Part shown: one piece after another, positions 50,647 through 60,060 of the stretch
Position numbering within the stretch: position 1 is the stretch's first letter
How the letters are laid out: every line of letters begins with the position of its first letter
DNA from: Staphylococcus felis
Lineage (GTDB): Bacteria; Bacillota; Bacilli; Staphylococcales; Staphylococcaceae
Direction of reading: 5' to 3'
Length of the DNA stretch: 64,000 bases
Assembly (NCBI RefSeq): GCF_003012915.1
Contig: NZ_CP027770.1
Location: 1,736,001 to 1,800,000 of the forward strand
The notes under the pieces: generated by a model
The model's input: only the letters and a program-made list of their open reading frames with translations
What the model was told of the DNA's origin: nothing
Databases searched by the model: none
Made by a program: the position numbers and the translations under genes

Positions 50647-52317
50647 ATGAGTTTATCAACTTTAAAACGTAATTCAGTAAAAGAAAAAATGCAACAAGGT
50701 GAATATGATGTTGTGATTGTCGGAGGCGGTATTACTGGGGCGGGTATCGCACTTGATGCATCTGCACGTGGCATGAAAGTTGCTTTAGTGGAAATGCAAG
50801 ACTTTGCACAAGGAACAAGTTCACGTTCGACTAAACTTGTGCACGGTGGTTTACGTTACTTGAAACAATTTCAAGTAGGTGTTGTGGCTGAAACAGGTAA
50901 AGAACGTGCTATCGTATATGAAAATGGACCACATGTTACGACACCAGAATGGATGTTACTACCAATGCACAAAGGTGGAACGTTTGGCAAGTTCTCTACA
51001 TCAATCGGTTTAGCAATGTATGACCGACTTGCAGGTGTCAAAAAATCTGAACGTAAAAAAATGTTAAGTAAAAAAGAAACAACTGCAAAAGAACCACTTG
51101 TAAAACAAGACGGATTAAAAGGTGGCGGTTACTATGTAGAATACCGTACTGATGATGCACGTTTAACGATTGAAGTCATGAAAAAAGCAGCTGATCAAGG
51201 TGCAGATATTATCAATTATGCAAAAGTCACTAACTTTTTATACGATGGTAAATCAAAAGTCAACGGTGTCTCTGTTATTGATCGCTTAGGTAATGAGCAA
51301 TTCGAAATCCGTGCTAAAAAAGTCATCAATGCTTCAGGCCCATGGGTAGATGAAGTGCGCAGTGCAGATTATTCTAAAAATAACAAGCAATTACGTTTAA
51401 CTAAAGGGGTTCATGTCGTTATTGATCAATCTAAATTCCCGTTACGACAAGCAGTCTATTTTGATACTAAAGATGATGGTCGTATGATTTTTGCTATACC
51501 AAGAGAAGGTAAAGCATATGTTGGAACGACAGATACATTTTATAATAATGAAAAATCAACACCATTAGTAAACCAAGAAGATCGTGATTATCTTATTGAC
51601 GCAATTAATTATATGTTCCCGACTGTCAATGTTACAGATAGTGATATTGAGTCTACTTGGGCTGGTGTTCGTCCATTAATCCTTGAAGAGGGAAAAGATC
51701 CATCTGAAATCTCAAGAAAAGATGAAGTTTGGGAAGGAAAATCAGGTCTACTTACTATTGCAGGTGGTAAGTTAACAGGTTATCGTCATATGGCGTTAGA
51801 AATTGTAAACTTAGTAGAAAAACGTTTAAAACAAGAATACAAACTTAAATTTAAAGAAGTTGACACTAAACATATCCCAATTTCTGGTGGTGATGTAGGC
51901 GGTAGCGCAAACTTCGAAAACTTTGTAAATCAAAAAGTGAAAGAAGCAAAATCATTAAATATTGATGAGAAATTAGCACATTATTTAGCTAATCGTTATG
52001 GTTCAAACGTAGACAAATTATTTGAAATAGCACAAGCTGCTAAACATCAAAATACTGGATTGCCAACAGACGTATACATTGAGCTCGTATATGGCGTTCA
52101 AAATGAATTAGTCATTAAACCTACTGATTTCTTTATTAGACGAACAGGTGCCCTTTATTTTGATATTGATTATGTGTTGAAATATAAAGACACAGTTTCT
52201 GAAGTACTGGCTGATTTGATTGGCTATGATGAGCATACGAAAGATGCTTATAAAGCAGAACTTGAAAAAGCAATTCAAGAAGCTAGACATGGGCAACATC
52301 AACCAGCAGAAGCATAA
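50647..52317 (+). CDS. glpD: Aerobic glycerol-3-phosphate dehydrogenase
   Basis: Membrane-associated flavoenzyme that oxidises glycerol 3-phosphate to dihydroxyacetone phosphate and feeds electrons to menaquinone. 556 residues from ATG 50647 (TAGGAGG site). N-terminal FAD motif [20 protein letters not shown], then [17 protein letters not shown] and GTTDT; the family length is complete. Its leader carries the GlpP terminator. Confidence 0.97.
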   Translation: MSLSTLKRNSVKEKMQQGEYDVVIVGGGITGAGIALDASARGMKVALVEMQDFAQGTSSRSTKLVHGGLRYLKQFQVGVVAETGKERAIVYENGPHVTTPEWMLLPMHKGGTFGKFSTSIGLAMYDRLAGVKKSERKKMLSKKETTAKEPLVKQDGLKGGGYYVEYRTDDARLTIEVMKKAADQGADIINYAKVTNFLYDGKSKVNGVSVIDRLGNEQFEIRAKKVINASGPWVDEVRSADYSKNNKQLRLTKGVHVVIDQSKFPLRQAVYFDTKDDGRMIFAIPREGKAYVGTTDTFYNNEKSTPLVNQEDRDYLIDAINYMFPTVNVTDSDIESTWAGVRPLILEEGKDPSEISRKDEVWEGKSGLLTIAGGKLTGYRHMALEIVNLVEKRLKQEYKLKFKEVDTKHIPISGGDVGGSANFENFVNQKVKEAKSLNIDEKLAHYLANRYGSNVDKLFEIAQAAKHQNTGLPTDVYIELVYGVQNELVIKPTDFFIRRTGALYFDIDYVLKYKDTVSEVLADLIGYDEHTKDAYKAELEKAIQEARHGQHQPAEA

Positions 52318-52369
52318 AAGTAAAGTTAAACGATAGTCTATAAAAGAATCTGATATATATCAGTAATTG

Positions 52370-52419
52370 AAAAACTTCGAGGTTTTCGGTAAGTATTTAC
52401 GAAAAATCTCGAAGTTTTT
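52370..52419 (+). repeat. Interspersed CTTCGAG hairpin repeat, copy 2
   Basis: AAAAACTTCGAGG left arm and CTCGAAGTTTTT right arm with inner TTTTCG/CGAAAA stem. Inverse copy of 15889-15937. It may serve as the glpD terminator (ends TTTTTCC). Confidence 0.8.
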
Positions 52420-52528
52420 CCTTTAGCTAGATGATTAATTAAATGATACGAAAAGGTCTTATTTTTTTATGTATAATAGTAACATGCATAAATGAAGTTA
52501 TATCATACTAAGTTTTATCAAAAAAGGA

Positions 52529-52567
52529 AGCGCTAGACGCATTTTTATTAAAAATCATCTTAGCGCT
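52529..52567 (+). repeat. Interspersed GCGCT hairpin repeat, copy 3
   Basis: AGCGCTAGA left arm (one A missing) and TCTTAGCGCT right arm around ATTTTTATTAAAAAT. The preceding TTATATCATAC...TTTTATCA also matches the other copies, but the longer GAGGC flank is replaced by other DNA. Confidence 0.85.
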
Positions 52568-52638
52568 ATTTATTTTGGGATTGATGCCTTAGTCTCTTTT
52601 TATCCTCAAAGGTGCCTATATGTTGTTTTTAATTGCTC

Positions 52639-52708
52639 AACTGTTAATGTAAAGGAGTAATGAATTGAAATGGTATCCTAACTGTTAAATATATTGCTTA
52701 ACTGTTAA
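52639..52708. promoter_or_regulatory. Three phased AACTGTTAA sites
   Basis: Identical 9-mers start at 52639, 52680 and 52700, spaced 41 and 20 nt (about four and two helical turns). The outer two extend to an 18-mer ATTGCT(C/T)AACTGTTAATG. Likely binding sites for an unidentified regulator of the downstream hydrolase gene. Confidence 0.5.
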
Positions 52709-52780
52709 TGAATTGTATGTGTGTAGATTACTGACATGTGGTAAAGTTAAATTAAATTGTTTCAAGGAAGGTGTGTCGCA

Positions 52781-53716
52781 ATGGGAAAGAGTGAAATCGT
52801 GAAAATGGCTGTATCAGATGGAACAATGCTTGAAACGCGTGTTAATCAAGCACATTATGAAGCAGTAGGAATTATACATATTTTTCACGGTATGGCAGAA
52901 CATATGGATCGTTATGATCAGCTTGCGGAAGCACTGGTCAATCAAGGTTATCATGTGGTACGTCACAATCATAGAGGGCATGGTAAAGAAATTGATACAA
53001 TACGTGGTCACTTTGACTCGATTGTTCAAGTCGTTCAAGATGCCTATGAAATTCAAGACACTTATCATTCTCAACTGGGTAAGCATTTACCTTATATCAT
53101 TTTAGGGCATTCAATGGGGTCAATCATTGCACGACATTATTTGCAAAGGCATTCTGATAAAGTAGAAGGTGTTATTTTATCAGGCACAGGCATATACCCA
53201 ATTTGGAAAGGTTATCCTACATTATTTTTACTTAAAATAATCACGTTATTATTTGGTAAAAAGCGTAAACTCAAATGGCTAAATCAATTGATGATTGGGC
53301 AGTTTAATAAGTCTTTTAAACCGCTACGTACACAAAGTGATTGGATTAGTTCTGTTGAAGAACAAGTTGATGCATACGTCAATGATCCATATTCTGGGTT
53401 TCTCGTGTCTAATCAACTTATCTATACAGTCACGCAATCAATGATACAAACAGCACGTATCCAAAATATCAAATCTATTCATCCAAGTGTGCCGATTTTG
53501 TTAGTAGCAGGTAAAGAAGACGCTTTTGGTCATAATGGAAAAGGAGTACGTCAGCTCGGTCAAAAATTCAAGCAAGGTGGTATTCATCATATCACAGTGC
53601 AACTATACGCATATAAAAGACATGAAATTTTATTTGAAAAAGATTATGAGTATGTATGGAAACATATGTTAGACTGGATAAGTCGTCAAATTATAACAAA
53701 AAATAAAAGTGAGTGA
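52781..53716 (+). CDS. Alpha/beta hydrolase, lysophospholipase/monoglyceride lipase type
   Basis: 311 residues from ATG 52781 (AAGGAAGG site). Serine hydrolase fold: HGMAEHMDRY oxyanion region, VVRHNHRGHGKE, nucleophile S111 in GHSMG, acid in AGKEDAF and catalytic His in YAYKRHEILFE. Similar to monoacylglycerol lipases and lysophospholipases; the actual ester is not known. No signal peptide. The miaA start lies within 5 nt of its end, suggesting cotranscription with miaA-hfq. Confidence 0.88.
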   Translation: MGKSEIVKMAVSDGTMLETRVNQAHYEAVGIIHIFHGMAEHMDRYDQLAEALVNQGYHVVRHNHRGHGKEIDTIRGHFDSIVQVVQDAYEIQDTYHSQLGKHLPYIILGHSMGSIIARHYLQRHSDKVEGVILSGTGIYPIWKGYPTLFLLKIITLLFGKKRKLKWLNQLMIGQFNKSFKPLRTQSDWISSVEEQVDAYVNDPYSGFLVSNQLIYTVTQSMIQTARIQNIKSIHPSVPILLVAGKEDAFGHNGKGVRQLGQKFKQGGIHHITVQLYAYKRHEILFEKDYEYVWKHMLDWISRQIITKNKSE

Positions 53717-53720
53717 TTGT

Positions 53721-54668
53721 GTGAAAGGAAATAAACCTTTTTTAGTCGTCATTGTAGGACCTACAGCTAGTGGTAAAACAGAATTAAGTATTGAATTGGC
53801 AAAGCAAGTTGATGGTGAGATTATAAGCGGAGATTCTATGCAAGTATATAGAAATATGGATATAGGAACAGCTAAAATTACATCAGAAGAGATGGAAGGG
53901 ATTCCTCATCATCTTATAGATATATTAGAGCCAGATGTATCTTTTTCTGCCTATGATTTTCAACGACGTGCAAAAGTTTTAATTGATGAGATTACATCTA
54001 GAGGCAAAGTACCTATTATTGTAGGAGGTACAGGCTTATACATTCAATCTGTCATTTATGATTATGCATTTGAAAAAGAGCAAATATCAAAAGAACACGA
54101 AGCTAGAGTTGCACAACAAATGGAGAAGTTTGAACGATATTCAAATCTTGAACTTCACCAATATTTAAGAACATTTGATCCACAATCAAGTGATGACATA
54201 CATCCAAATAACCGTCAGCGAGTCTTGAGAGCGATTGAATACTATTTAAAGACAAAAAAAATTTTAAGTAATCGAAAGAAAAGTACCCAATTGACTGAAA
54301 ATTATGATACATTATTAATAGGGATAGAAATGTCGCGCGATACATTGTATGACAGAATAAATAATCGCGTTGATATTATGTTGTCTCAAGGTTTATTGAA
54401 TGAAGTGCAACAACTTATTGAATTAGGTTATGAAACGTGTCAAAGTATGCAAGCTATTGGTTACAAAGAACTTGTTCCCGTTGTAAATGGTGAAATGGAG
54501 CTTGATGTTGCTATCGAAAAACTCAAGCAAAATTCACGTCGTTATGCTAAACGCCAATTGACGTGGTTTAAAAATCAACTTAATGTTCATTGGTTAGATA
54601 GAGAGAAGATGTCACTTGCTTCAATGCTATCTGAGCTCACAACCCGAATAAATAAAAGGAGCAATTAA
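53721..54668 (+). CDS. miaA: tRNA dimethylallyltransferase
   Basis: Adds the dimethylallyl group to A37 of tRNA, the substrate later thiomethylated by MiaB. 315 residues from GTG 53721; GTG 53709 overlaps the upstream gene and is an alternative. P-loop GPTASGKT (13-20), catalytic-Asp region SGDSMQVYR, DIGTAK, and NRQRVLRAIEY. hfq begins one base after its stop. Confidence 0.95.
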   Translation: MKGNKPFLVVIVGPTASGKTELSIELAKQVDGEIISGDSMQVYRNMDIGTAKITSEEMEGIPHHLIDILEPDVSFSAYDFQRRAKVLIDEITSRGKVPIIVGGTGLYIQSVIYDYAFEKEQISKEHEARVAQQMEKFERYSNLELHQYLRTFDPQSSDDIHPNNRQRVLRAIEYYLKTKKILSNRKKSTQLTENYDTLLIGIEMSRDTLYDRINNRVDIMLSQGLLNEVQQLIELGYETCQSMQAIGYKELVPVVNGEMELDVAIEKLKQNSRRYAKRQLTWFKNQLNVHWLDREKMSLASMLSELTTRINKRSN

Positions 54669-54669
54669 A

Positions 54670-54882
54670 ATGGTTGAGAATCATAACATTCAAGACAAAT
54701 ACTTAGAAAACTTTAAAAATGAGGAGAAAGAAATCACAGTATTTTTAACGAATGGATTTCAATTAAGAGGAAAAATAGAAGATTACGACAACATTGTTAT
54801 TGACTTTTTTTCACAAGGAAAACATCATTTAATTTACAAACATGCGATTAGTACTTTCTTAGAAGGAACATCAAACTCTTAA
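54670..54882 (+). CDS. hfq: RNA chaperone Hfq
   Basis: 70-residue Sm-fold protein that forms a hexamer and binds small RNAs and mRNAs. Sm1 region (ITVFLTNGFQLRGKIEDYDNIVI) and the Sm2 YKHAIST motif are present; the C-terminal tail is very short (LEGTSNS), shorter than the 77-residue S. aureus protein. Follows miaA by one base, the classic miaA-hfq order. Confidence 0.93.
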   Translation: MVENHNIQDKYLENFKNEEKEITVFLTNGFQLRGKIEDYDNIVIDFFSQGKHHLIYKHAISTFLEGTSNS

Positions 54883-54983
54883 AAAATGATGTATTAAAAA
54901 GTTGAAAATAACACCAAATACTTTTTCCAATTCAAATGGGTTGGTATATCATTGTTGTAACGAACTAAATCCTAATTAGTCAA

Positions 54984-55023
54984 AAACAGTACGTACTTTA
55001 AAATCTTAAGTGCGTACTGTTTT
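54984..55023. terminator. Bidirectional terminator between hfq and gpx
   Basis: Stem AAACAGTACG-ACT-TAA (54984 on) with its complement ending at 55023, flanked by A run on the left and T run on the right, so it can end transcripts from both strands. Confidence 0.82.
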
Positions 55024-55028
55024 ATTAA

Positions 55029-55502
55029 TTAGAGCAATGCTTCGATTTTATTGCTGATACTTGAAGGTGATTTTTGAGGTGCAAACCGTTTTACGATATG
55101 TCCTTCACGATCAACTAAAAATTTAGTAAAATTCCATTTAATTTGATGTCCTAACATGCCTGTTTGATGTTCTTTTAAGTACTGAAATAATGGATGTGCA
55201 TTATCACCATTAACATCGATTTTTTGATGCATTGGAAATGTTACACCATAGTTGAGTTTACAGTTTGTTTCAGCTTCTAGTCCTGTACCGGGCTCTTGTT
55301 TTCCAAATTGATTACAAGGAAAGCCTAAGATGGTAAATCCTTGATCGTGATAAGATTCATATAATGCTTGTAAATCTTCAAATTGTGGCGTGAAGCCACA
55401 CTCACTAGCAGTATTCACAATTAATAATACTTGACCTTTATAATCAGATAACGGATAGGTCGTTCCGTCAGCTTTAGTAACCTCGATATCATATAAATGC
55501 AT
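55029..55502 (-). CDS. Glutathione peroxidase family protein (BsaA type)
   Basis: 157 residues from the ATG at 55502 on the reverse strand, after AGAGGTG; an in-frame GTG three codons earlier overlaps that site. Thiol peroxidase with peroxidatic C35 in [10 protein letters not shown]65 in FPCNQFG, the Trp/Asn of IKWNFTKF, and a resolving-type Cys (C81). It has Cys in place of Sec and probably uses thioredoxin or bacillithiol. The only core gene on the reverse strand in this part; divergent from hflX. Confidence 0.93.
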   Translation of the reverse strand: MHLYDIEVTKADGTTYPLSDYKGQVLLIVNTASECGFTPQFEDLQALYESYHDQGFTILGFPCNQFGKQEPGTGLEAETNCKLNYGVTFPMHQKIDVNGDNAHPLFQYLKEHQTGMLGHQIKWNFTKFLVDREGHIVKRFAPQKSPSSISNKIEALL

Positions 55503-55611
55503 GTTATTCACCTCTTTAATACCACTATATCATATTGAAATGTATTAGTCTCAAATGATAACGTATGATAAAATACGGTGAGATACGTATATAAAGTAGC
55601 GTGGTGAAAAT

Positions 55612-56838
55612 ATGAAAAAAGAATTACATACGACAAAGGAGCAACGAGAAAGAGCGGTTCTTGTTGGTGTAGACTTACTTCAATCTGACTATGATTTTAC
55701 AAGCACTATGAGCGAATTAGAATCGTTAGCACAAACATGTCGATTAGAAGTGCTCGGTGTCTTTCAACAAAATAAAAACCAATTTGATCAAAAATATTAT
55801 GTAGGTAAAGGAAAGTTACAAGAGATTAAAGATTTTGTCGACTTCAATGAGATTGATGTTTTAATCGCAAATGATGAATTGACGACAGCACAATCTAAAA
55901 ATTTAAATGCCTCATTAGGGATTAAGGTTATTGATCGAACACAGCTCATTCTTGAAATATTTGCAATGCGTGCACAAAGTAAAGAAGGCCAGCTTCAAGT
56001 AGAATTTGCACAACTTGATTACTTATTGCCGAGGTTAATGGGACATGGTAAAAGCTTGTCACGCCTAGGTGGTGGGATTGGTACAAGAGGACCTGGTGAA
56101 ACCAAACTTGAAACAGATAGACGTCATATAAGAACGCGGATGAATGAAATTAAGCGAAAGCTCAAAAATGTAAGTGCACATAGAGAACGTTACCGTCAAC
56201 ATCGAGAGCACAACCAAGTTTTTCAAATTGCTATGATAGGTTATACAAATGCTGGAAAATCTTCATGGTTTAATCAATTAACTGATGCAAAAACATACGA
56301 AAAAGATCAACTCTTTGCCACTTTAGATCCTAAAACACGTAAACTAAAACTAAGTGGAGGATTTGAATTAATTATTTCAGATACAGTCGGTTTTATACAA
56401 AAATTACCAACTACATTAATAGAAGCATTTAAATCAACGTTAGAAGAGGCCAAACAAGCTGACTTACTTTTACACGTGGTTGATGCGAGTAACGAGGAAT
56501 ATAAAACGCAATATGATACAGTTAATCAAATTGTAAAAGAGTTGAACATGGATAACATTCCACAAGTTGTTATCTTTAATAAGAGAGATCTTAGTTCACA
56601 AAGTGCACCCTTCACTAATGTCCCATCAGTGTTCGTGTCATCGCGAGTAGATAGTGATAGAGATATTGTGAAGCAACTCTTATTTGAACAAATCAAAAAG
56701 CAACTCAAGTATTACGAAACGACACTTCAAAGTGACGAATCGAATCAATTGTATCATTTGAAGCAAAATACATTAATTGAAACGTTAGAATTCAATGAAA
56801 ACGATGAAACGTATGTCATTAAAGGGTATCAAAAATAA
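55612..56838 (+). CDS. hflX: GTPase HflX
   Basis: Ribosome-associated GTPase that splits stalled 70S and 100S ribosomes under stress. 408 residues from ATG 55612. N-terminal HflX domain with the Gly-rich GGGIGTRGPGETKLETDRR loop, then the G domain with G1 GYTNAGKSS (210-218), DTVGFI and NKRD. A short C-terminal domain follows. ynbB starts 18 nt later. Confidence 0.95.
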   Translation: MKKELHTTKEQRERAVLVGVDLLQSDYDFTSTMSELESLAQTCRLEVLGVFQQNKNQFDQKYYVGKGKLQEIKDFVDFNEIDVLIANDELTTAQSKNLNASLGIKVIDRTQLILEIFAMRAQSKEGQLQVEFAQLDYLLPRLMGHGKSLSRLGGGIGTRGPGETKLETDRRHIRTRMNEIKRKLKNVSAHRERYRQHREHNQVFQIAMIGYTNAGKSSWFNQLTDAKTYEKDQLFATLDPKTRKLKLSGGFELIISDTVGFIQKLPTTLIEAFKSTLEEAKQADLLLHVVDASNEEYKTQYDTVNQIVKELNMDNIPQVVIFNKRDLSSQSAPFTNVPSVFVSSRVDSDRDIVKQLLFEQIKKQLKYYETTLQSDESNQLYHLKQNTLIETLEFNENDETYVIKGYQK

Positions 56839-56856
56839 ATAGAAAGAAGCAGATGA

Positions 56857-58101
56857 ATGGAACAGTTACAGCAATTAATCGACGAAGTAGAACAAACATT
56901 AGACCCATATTTTAAAGAAATTGAAAAACGCGCATTTGAAAACCAAGCTCGTGTACTAGATGCATTTCATAAAGTCAAAATTACAGAGGCTGATTTAGTA
57001 GGATCAACTGGATATGGCTATGATGACTTTGGACGAGACCATTTAGAAGCAGTTTACGCTGCGACATTCAAAGCTGAAGATGCATTAGTAAGATCGCAGA
57101 TAATTTCAGGAACACATGCTATCACAGTGGCATTACAAAGTCTTTTAAAACCCGGGGATACATTATTATACGTTACAGGGAGTCCATACGACACCTTACT
57201 AGAGGTAATAGGGGTCAATGGTAATGGGATTGAAAGTTTAAAAGAATACGGTATTCATTATCGTGATGTGTCGCTTAAAGAAGGGCATATTGATACTGAT
57301 GGCGTGCTCCAAGCAATAGATGAGTCAACAAAGGTAATCGCCATTCAACGTTCAAAAGGATATGATCAAAGACCTTCAATTTCGATAAGCGAAATAGAAT
57401 TATTTATTAGGGAAATCAAAAGTAAATATCCAAATGTCATTATTTTTGTAGATAATTGTTATGGAGAGTTTGTTGAAACACGTGAACCCATTGAAGTAGG
57501 GGCAGATGTCATAGCAGGATCATTAATTAAAAATCCTGGAGGCGGACTGGCTAAAATGGGTGGATATATCGCAGGACGTCAAGATCTAATTGAACGTTGT
57601 GGTTATCGTTTGACAGCACCAGGTATTGGAAAAGAAGCAGGAGCATCGCTAAATACATTACAAGAAATGTATCAAGGATTCTTTTTAAGCCCTCATGTTG
57701 TAAGTCAGAGTTTAAAAGGGGCACTGTTTACCAGTTTATTACTAGAACGACTCAATATGCAGACTTCACCAAAATATGATGAGCCGAGAACAGATTTAAT
57801 ACAAACAGTTTCATTTGATACCAAGGAACAAATGATTGACTTTTGTCAAAGTATACAACATGCTTCACCGATTAATGCACATTTTAGTCCACAACCGAGT
57901 TATATGCCAGGGTATGAAGATGATGTGATTATGGCTGCGGGTACATTTATACAAGGTTCGTCCATTGAGTTATCTGCAGATGGCCCCATTCGTCCACCGT
58001 ATGAGGCTTACATTCAAGGTGGTTTAACGTATGAGCATGTTAAAATCGCTGTGATACGAGCAGTTGAAAAATTAATTGATCAAGGACTCGTCCAATTATA
58101 G
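56857..58101 (+). CDS. ynbB: PLP-dependent YnbB family protein (methionine gamma-lyase-like)
   Basis: 414 residues. Fold type I PLP enzyme of the family often annotated as aluminium resistance protein or methionine gamma-lyase family. SGTHAI loop, VDNCYGEF with the PLP Asp, and the Schiff-base lysine K225 in GSLIKNPGGG. The true substrate is not established. Standard neighbour of hflX and glnRA in Bacillales. Weak ribosome site (AGAAAGAAG). Confidence 0.88.
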   Translation: MEQLQQLIDEVEQTLDPYFKEIEKRAFENQARVLDAFHKVKITEADLVGSTGYGYDDFGRDHLEAVYAATFKAEDALVRSQIISGTHAITVALQSLLKPGDTLLYVTGSPYDTLLEVIGVNGNGIESLKEYGIHYRDVSLKEGHIDTDGVLQAIDESTKVIAIQRSKGYDQRPSISISEIELFIREIKSKYPNVIIFVDNCYGEFVETREPIEVGADVIAGSLIKNPGGGLAKMGGYIAGRQDLIERCGYRLTAPGIGKEAGASLNTLQEMYQGFFLSPHVVSQSLKGALFTSLLLERLNMQTSPKYDEPRTDLIQTVSFDTKEQMIDFCQSIQHASPINAHFSPQPSYMPGYEDDVIMAAGTFIQGSSIELSADGPIRPPYEAYIQGGLTYEHVKIAVIRAVEKLIDQGLVQL

Positions 58102-58121
58102 TTAAAAGGACTGAATAGTGG

Positions 58122-58155
58122 ACCTGACATGGCTTTTGATCTCATGTCAGGTTTT
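58122..58155 (+). terminator. Terminator of hflX-ynbB
   Basis: Perfect 10-bp stem ACCTGACATG/CATGTCAGGT (58122-58131 with 58143-58152), 11-nt loop, then TTT. Its right arm is shared with the GlnR box. Confidence 0.85.
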
Positions 58156-58161
58156 CTTACA
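58145..58161 (+). promoter_or_regulatory. GlnR/TnrA box
   Basis: TGTCA-N7-TTACA fits TGTNAN7TNACA exactly. It ends 5 nt before the glnR -35, so GlnR should repress its own operon here. Confidence 0.85.
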
Positions 58162-58166
58162 TATTT

Positions 58167-58195
58167 TTGAAATGTCATTTGAGATATGCTATTTT
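58167..58195 (+). promoter_or_regulatory. glnRA promoter
   Basis: -35 TTGAAA at 58167-58172, 17-nt spacer, -10 TATTTT at 58190-58195 with extended TGC. Confidence 0.75.
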
Positions 58196-58229
58196 ATGTA
58201 TAAGTTCTAAAGTCAAGGAGATGTAGGAG

Positions 58230-58598
58230 ATGGATAACGATAAAATTCGACGTAACATGCCTGTATTTCCAATGAGTGTTGTTAGCAAGTTATCAGAACT
58301 TACACCAAGACAAATTCGTTACTATGAAACACATAAATTGATAACACCAGCTAGAACGGAAGGCAACAAAAGATTGTTTTCCTTAAATGACTTAGAGAAC
58401 TTACTTTCAATTAAACATCTTCTTGAAAAGGGATTTAATATGAAAGGCATTAAACAGATTATGATAAAAGATGAAACGAAAGCATTTAACGATGAAGCAA
58501 CGCAATTAAGAAAACAGATGTTAGTTGATACGACTCAGAAACCTCAACATGAATCGATACCTTTGAATCGTGGAGACTTATCACGTTTTTTTAAATAA
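58230..58598 (+). CDS. glnR: MerR-family nitrogen repressor GlnR
   Basis: 122 residues from ATG 58230 (AAGGAGATG site). N-terminal MerR winged helix (about 13-80: [18 protein letters not shown], then [16 protein letters not shown]) and the C-terminal tail [10 protein letters not shown], the segment through which feedback-inhibited glutamine synthetase stabilises GlnR on DNA in B. subtilis. A consensus site lies upstream of its promoter. Cotranscribed with glnA, 23 nt downstream. Confidence 0.96.
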   Translation: MDNDKIRRNMPVFPMSVVSKLSELTPRQIRYYETHKLITPARTEGNKRLFSLNDLENLLSIKHLLEKGFNMKGIKQIMIKDETKAFNDEATQLRKQMLVDTTQKPQHESIPLNRGDLSRFFK

Positions 58599-58621
58599 TT
58601 AAATACTGGGGGATTTATCTC

Positions 58622-59962
58622 ATGCCAAAACAAAAGTTCAATAAAGACGATATTAGACGCTTTGCTAAAGAAGAAAATGTAAGATACCTTCGTTTACAGT
58701 TTTCTGATATTTTAGGAACAATCAAAAATGTTGAAGTACCAGTAAGCCAACTTGAAAAAGTATTAGATAATGAAATGATGTTTGACGGATCATCAATTGA
58801 AGGATTTGTGCGTATTGAAGAGTCAGATATGTACTTATATCCTGACCTAGATACTTGGGTTATCTTTCCATGGACAGCAGGACAAGGTAAAGTTGCCCGT
58901 TTAATTTGTGATGTCTATACGACAGATCATGAACCATTTAAAGGTGATCCACGTAGTAACTTAAAACGTGTGTTAAAGAAGATGGAAGATATGGGTTACA
59001 CTGATTTTAACCTTGGACCAGAACCGGAATTTTTCCTATTCAAGTTAGACGAAAAAGGCGAGCCAACAATGGAGCTTAACGACCACGGTGGTTACTTTGA
59101 TTTAGCGCCTACAGATTTAGGTGAAAATTGTCGTCGAGATATCGTACTAGAATTAGAGGATATGGGCTTTGATATTGAAGCGTCACACCATGAAGTTGCA
59201 CCAGGTCAGCATGAGATTGACTTTAAGTATGCAGATGCTATTACAGCATGTGATAATATCCAAACGTTCAAATTAGTAGTTAAAACAATTGCACGTAAAC
59301 ATAACTTACATGCAACATTTATGCCAAAACCATTATTTGGTGTGAACGGAAGCGGTATGCACTTTAACGTTTCATTATTTAAAGGAAAAGAAAATGCTTT
59401 TTATGATGAAAACGGTGAAATGCAATTAACAAAAGATGCATATCATTTTATCGCGGGTTGTATGAAAAATGCCCGTGGCTACACAGCAGTATGTAATCCA
59501 CTCGTTAACTCATACAAACGATTAGTTCCAGGATATGAGGCACCAAGCTATATTGCATGGAGTGGTAAAAACCGCTCACCATTAGTACGTGTCCCAACAT
59601 CACGCGGTTTATCTACTCGAGTTGAAATTCGTTCGGTTGATCCAGCAGCCAACCCTTACATGGCATTAGCAGCAATTTTAGAAGCCGGATTAGACGGTAT
59701 CAAAAATAAAATAGAAGTACCAAAACCAGTCAATCAAAACATTTATGAAATGAATCGTGAAGAGCGTGAGGCAGTTGGTATTGAGGATCTACCATCTACT
59801 TTATACACAGCATTAAAAGCAATGCGCGAGAACCCAACAATTAAATCTGCTTTAGGTGACCATATCTATAATCAATTTATTAATTCGAAATCAATCGAAT
59901 GGGATTACTACCGCACGCAAGTGTCGAAATGGGAAATTGAGCAGTATATGAAACAGTATTAA
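58622..59962 (+). CDS. glnA: Type I glutamine synthetase
   Basis: Makes glutamine from glutamate, ammonia and ATP as a dodecamer. 446 residues after GGGGG. Short GSI-alpha form: [17 protein letters not shown] with the feedback-inhibition Arg (R64 here), [37 protein letters not shown], and [10 protein letters not shown]. No adenylylation insert, as expected in Firmicutes, where regulation is by feedback and via GlnR. Confidence 0.98.
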   Translation: MPKQKFNKDDIRRFAKEENVRYLRLQFSDILGTIKNVEVPVSQLEKVLDNEMMFDGSSIEGFVRIEESDMYLYPDLDTWVIFPWTAGQGKVARLICDVYTTDHEPFKGDPRSNLKRVLKKMEDMGYTDFNLGPEPEFFLFKLDEKGEPTMELNDHGGYFDLAPTDLGENCRRDIVLELEDMGFDIEASHHEVAPGQHEIDFKYADAITACDNIQTFKLVVKTIARKHNLHATFMPKPLFGVNGSGMHFNVSLFKGKENAFYDENGEMQLTKDAYHFIAGCMKNARGYTAVCNPLVNSYKRLVPGYEAPSYIAWSGKNRSPLVRVPTSRGLSTRVEIRSVDPAANPYMALAAILEAGLDGIKNKIEVPKPVNQNIYEMNREEREAVGIEDLPSTLYTALKAMRENPTIKSALGDHIYNQFINSKSIEWDYYRTQVSKWEIEQYMKQY

Positions 59963-59967
59963 TACTT

Positions 59968-60001
59968 AAACCCTTGAAGCTATGCGCTTTGAGGGTTTTT
60001 G
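59968..60001 (+). terminator. Terminator of glnRA
   Basis: 13-bp stem AAACCCT-TG-AAGC with complement (59968-59980 with 59986-59998, two G-T pairs), 5-nt loop, then T run. Confidence 0.9.
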
Positions 60002-60015
60002 TTATTGTATCAATT

Positions 60016-60052
60016 TGAGACCACTATGCTTAAAAGTAGCGTTTTGGTCTCA
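60016..60052. repeat. Inverted repeat between glnA and the integrase relic
   Basis: TGAGACCA (60016-60023) and TGGTCTCA (60045-60052) around a 21-nt loop. No T run on either side. It could be a weak terminator or lie at the left boundary of the inserted DNA. Confidence 0.5.
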
Positions 60053-60060
60053 GTTAGGTG

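Larger units (their letters stand above)
52318..52780. other. Spacer after glpD with repeats and phased 9-bp sites
   Basis: 463 nt with no gene. It holds the CTTCGAG hairpin (52370-52419), AT-rich DNA with a TATAAT near 52472, the GCGCT hairpin (52529-52567), and three AACTGTTAA sites (52639, 52680, 52700). Confidence 0.7.

Noticed and set aside
52683-52708. SaeR site (GTTAAN6GTTAA) before the alpha/beta hydrolase
   Set aside because: The two GTTAA units are about 15 nt apart, not 6.
58156-58178. Second GlnR-like dyad TTACAT...ATGTCA near the glnR promoter
   Set aside because: Half-sites are in the inverted order (TNACA before TGTNA), so it does not fit the consensus.
60000-60060. attL core for the integrase relic
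   Set aside because: No matching direct repeat could be found within the window and no tRNA or tmRNA end is present.
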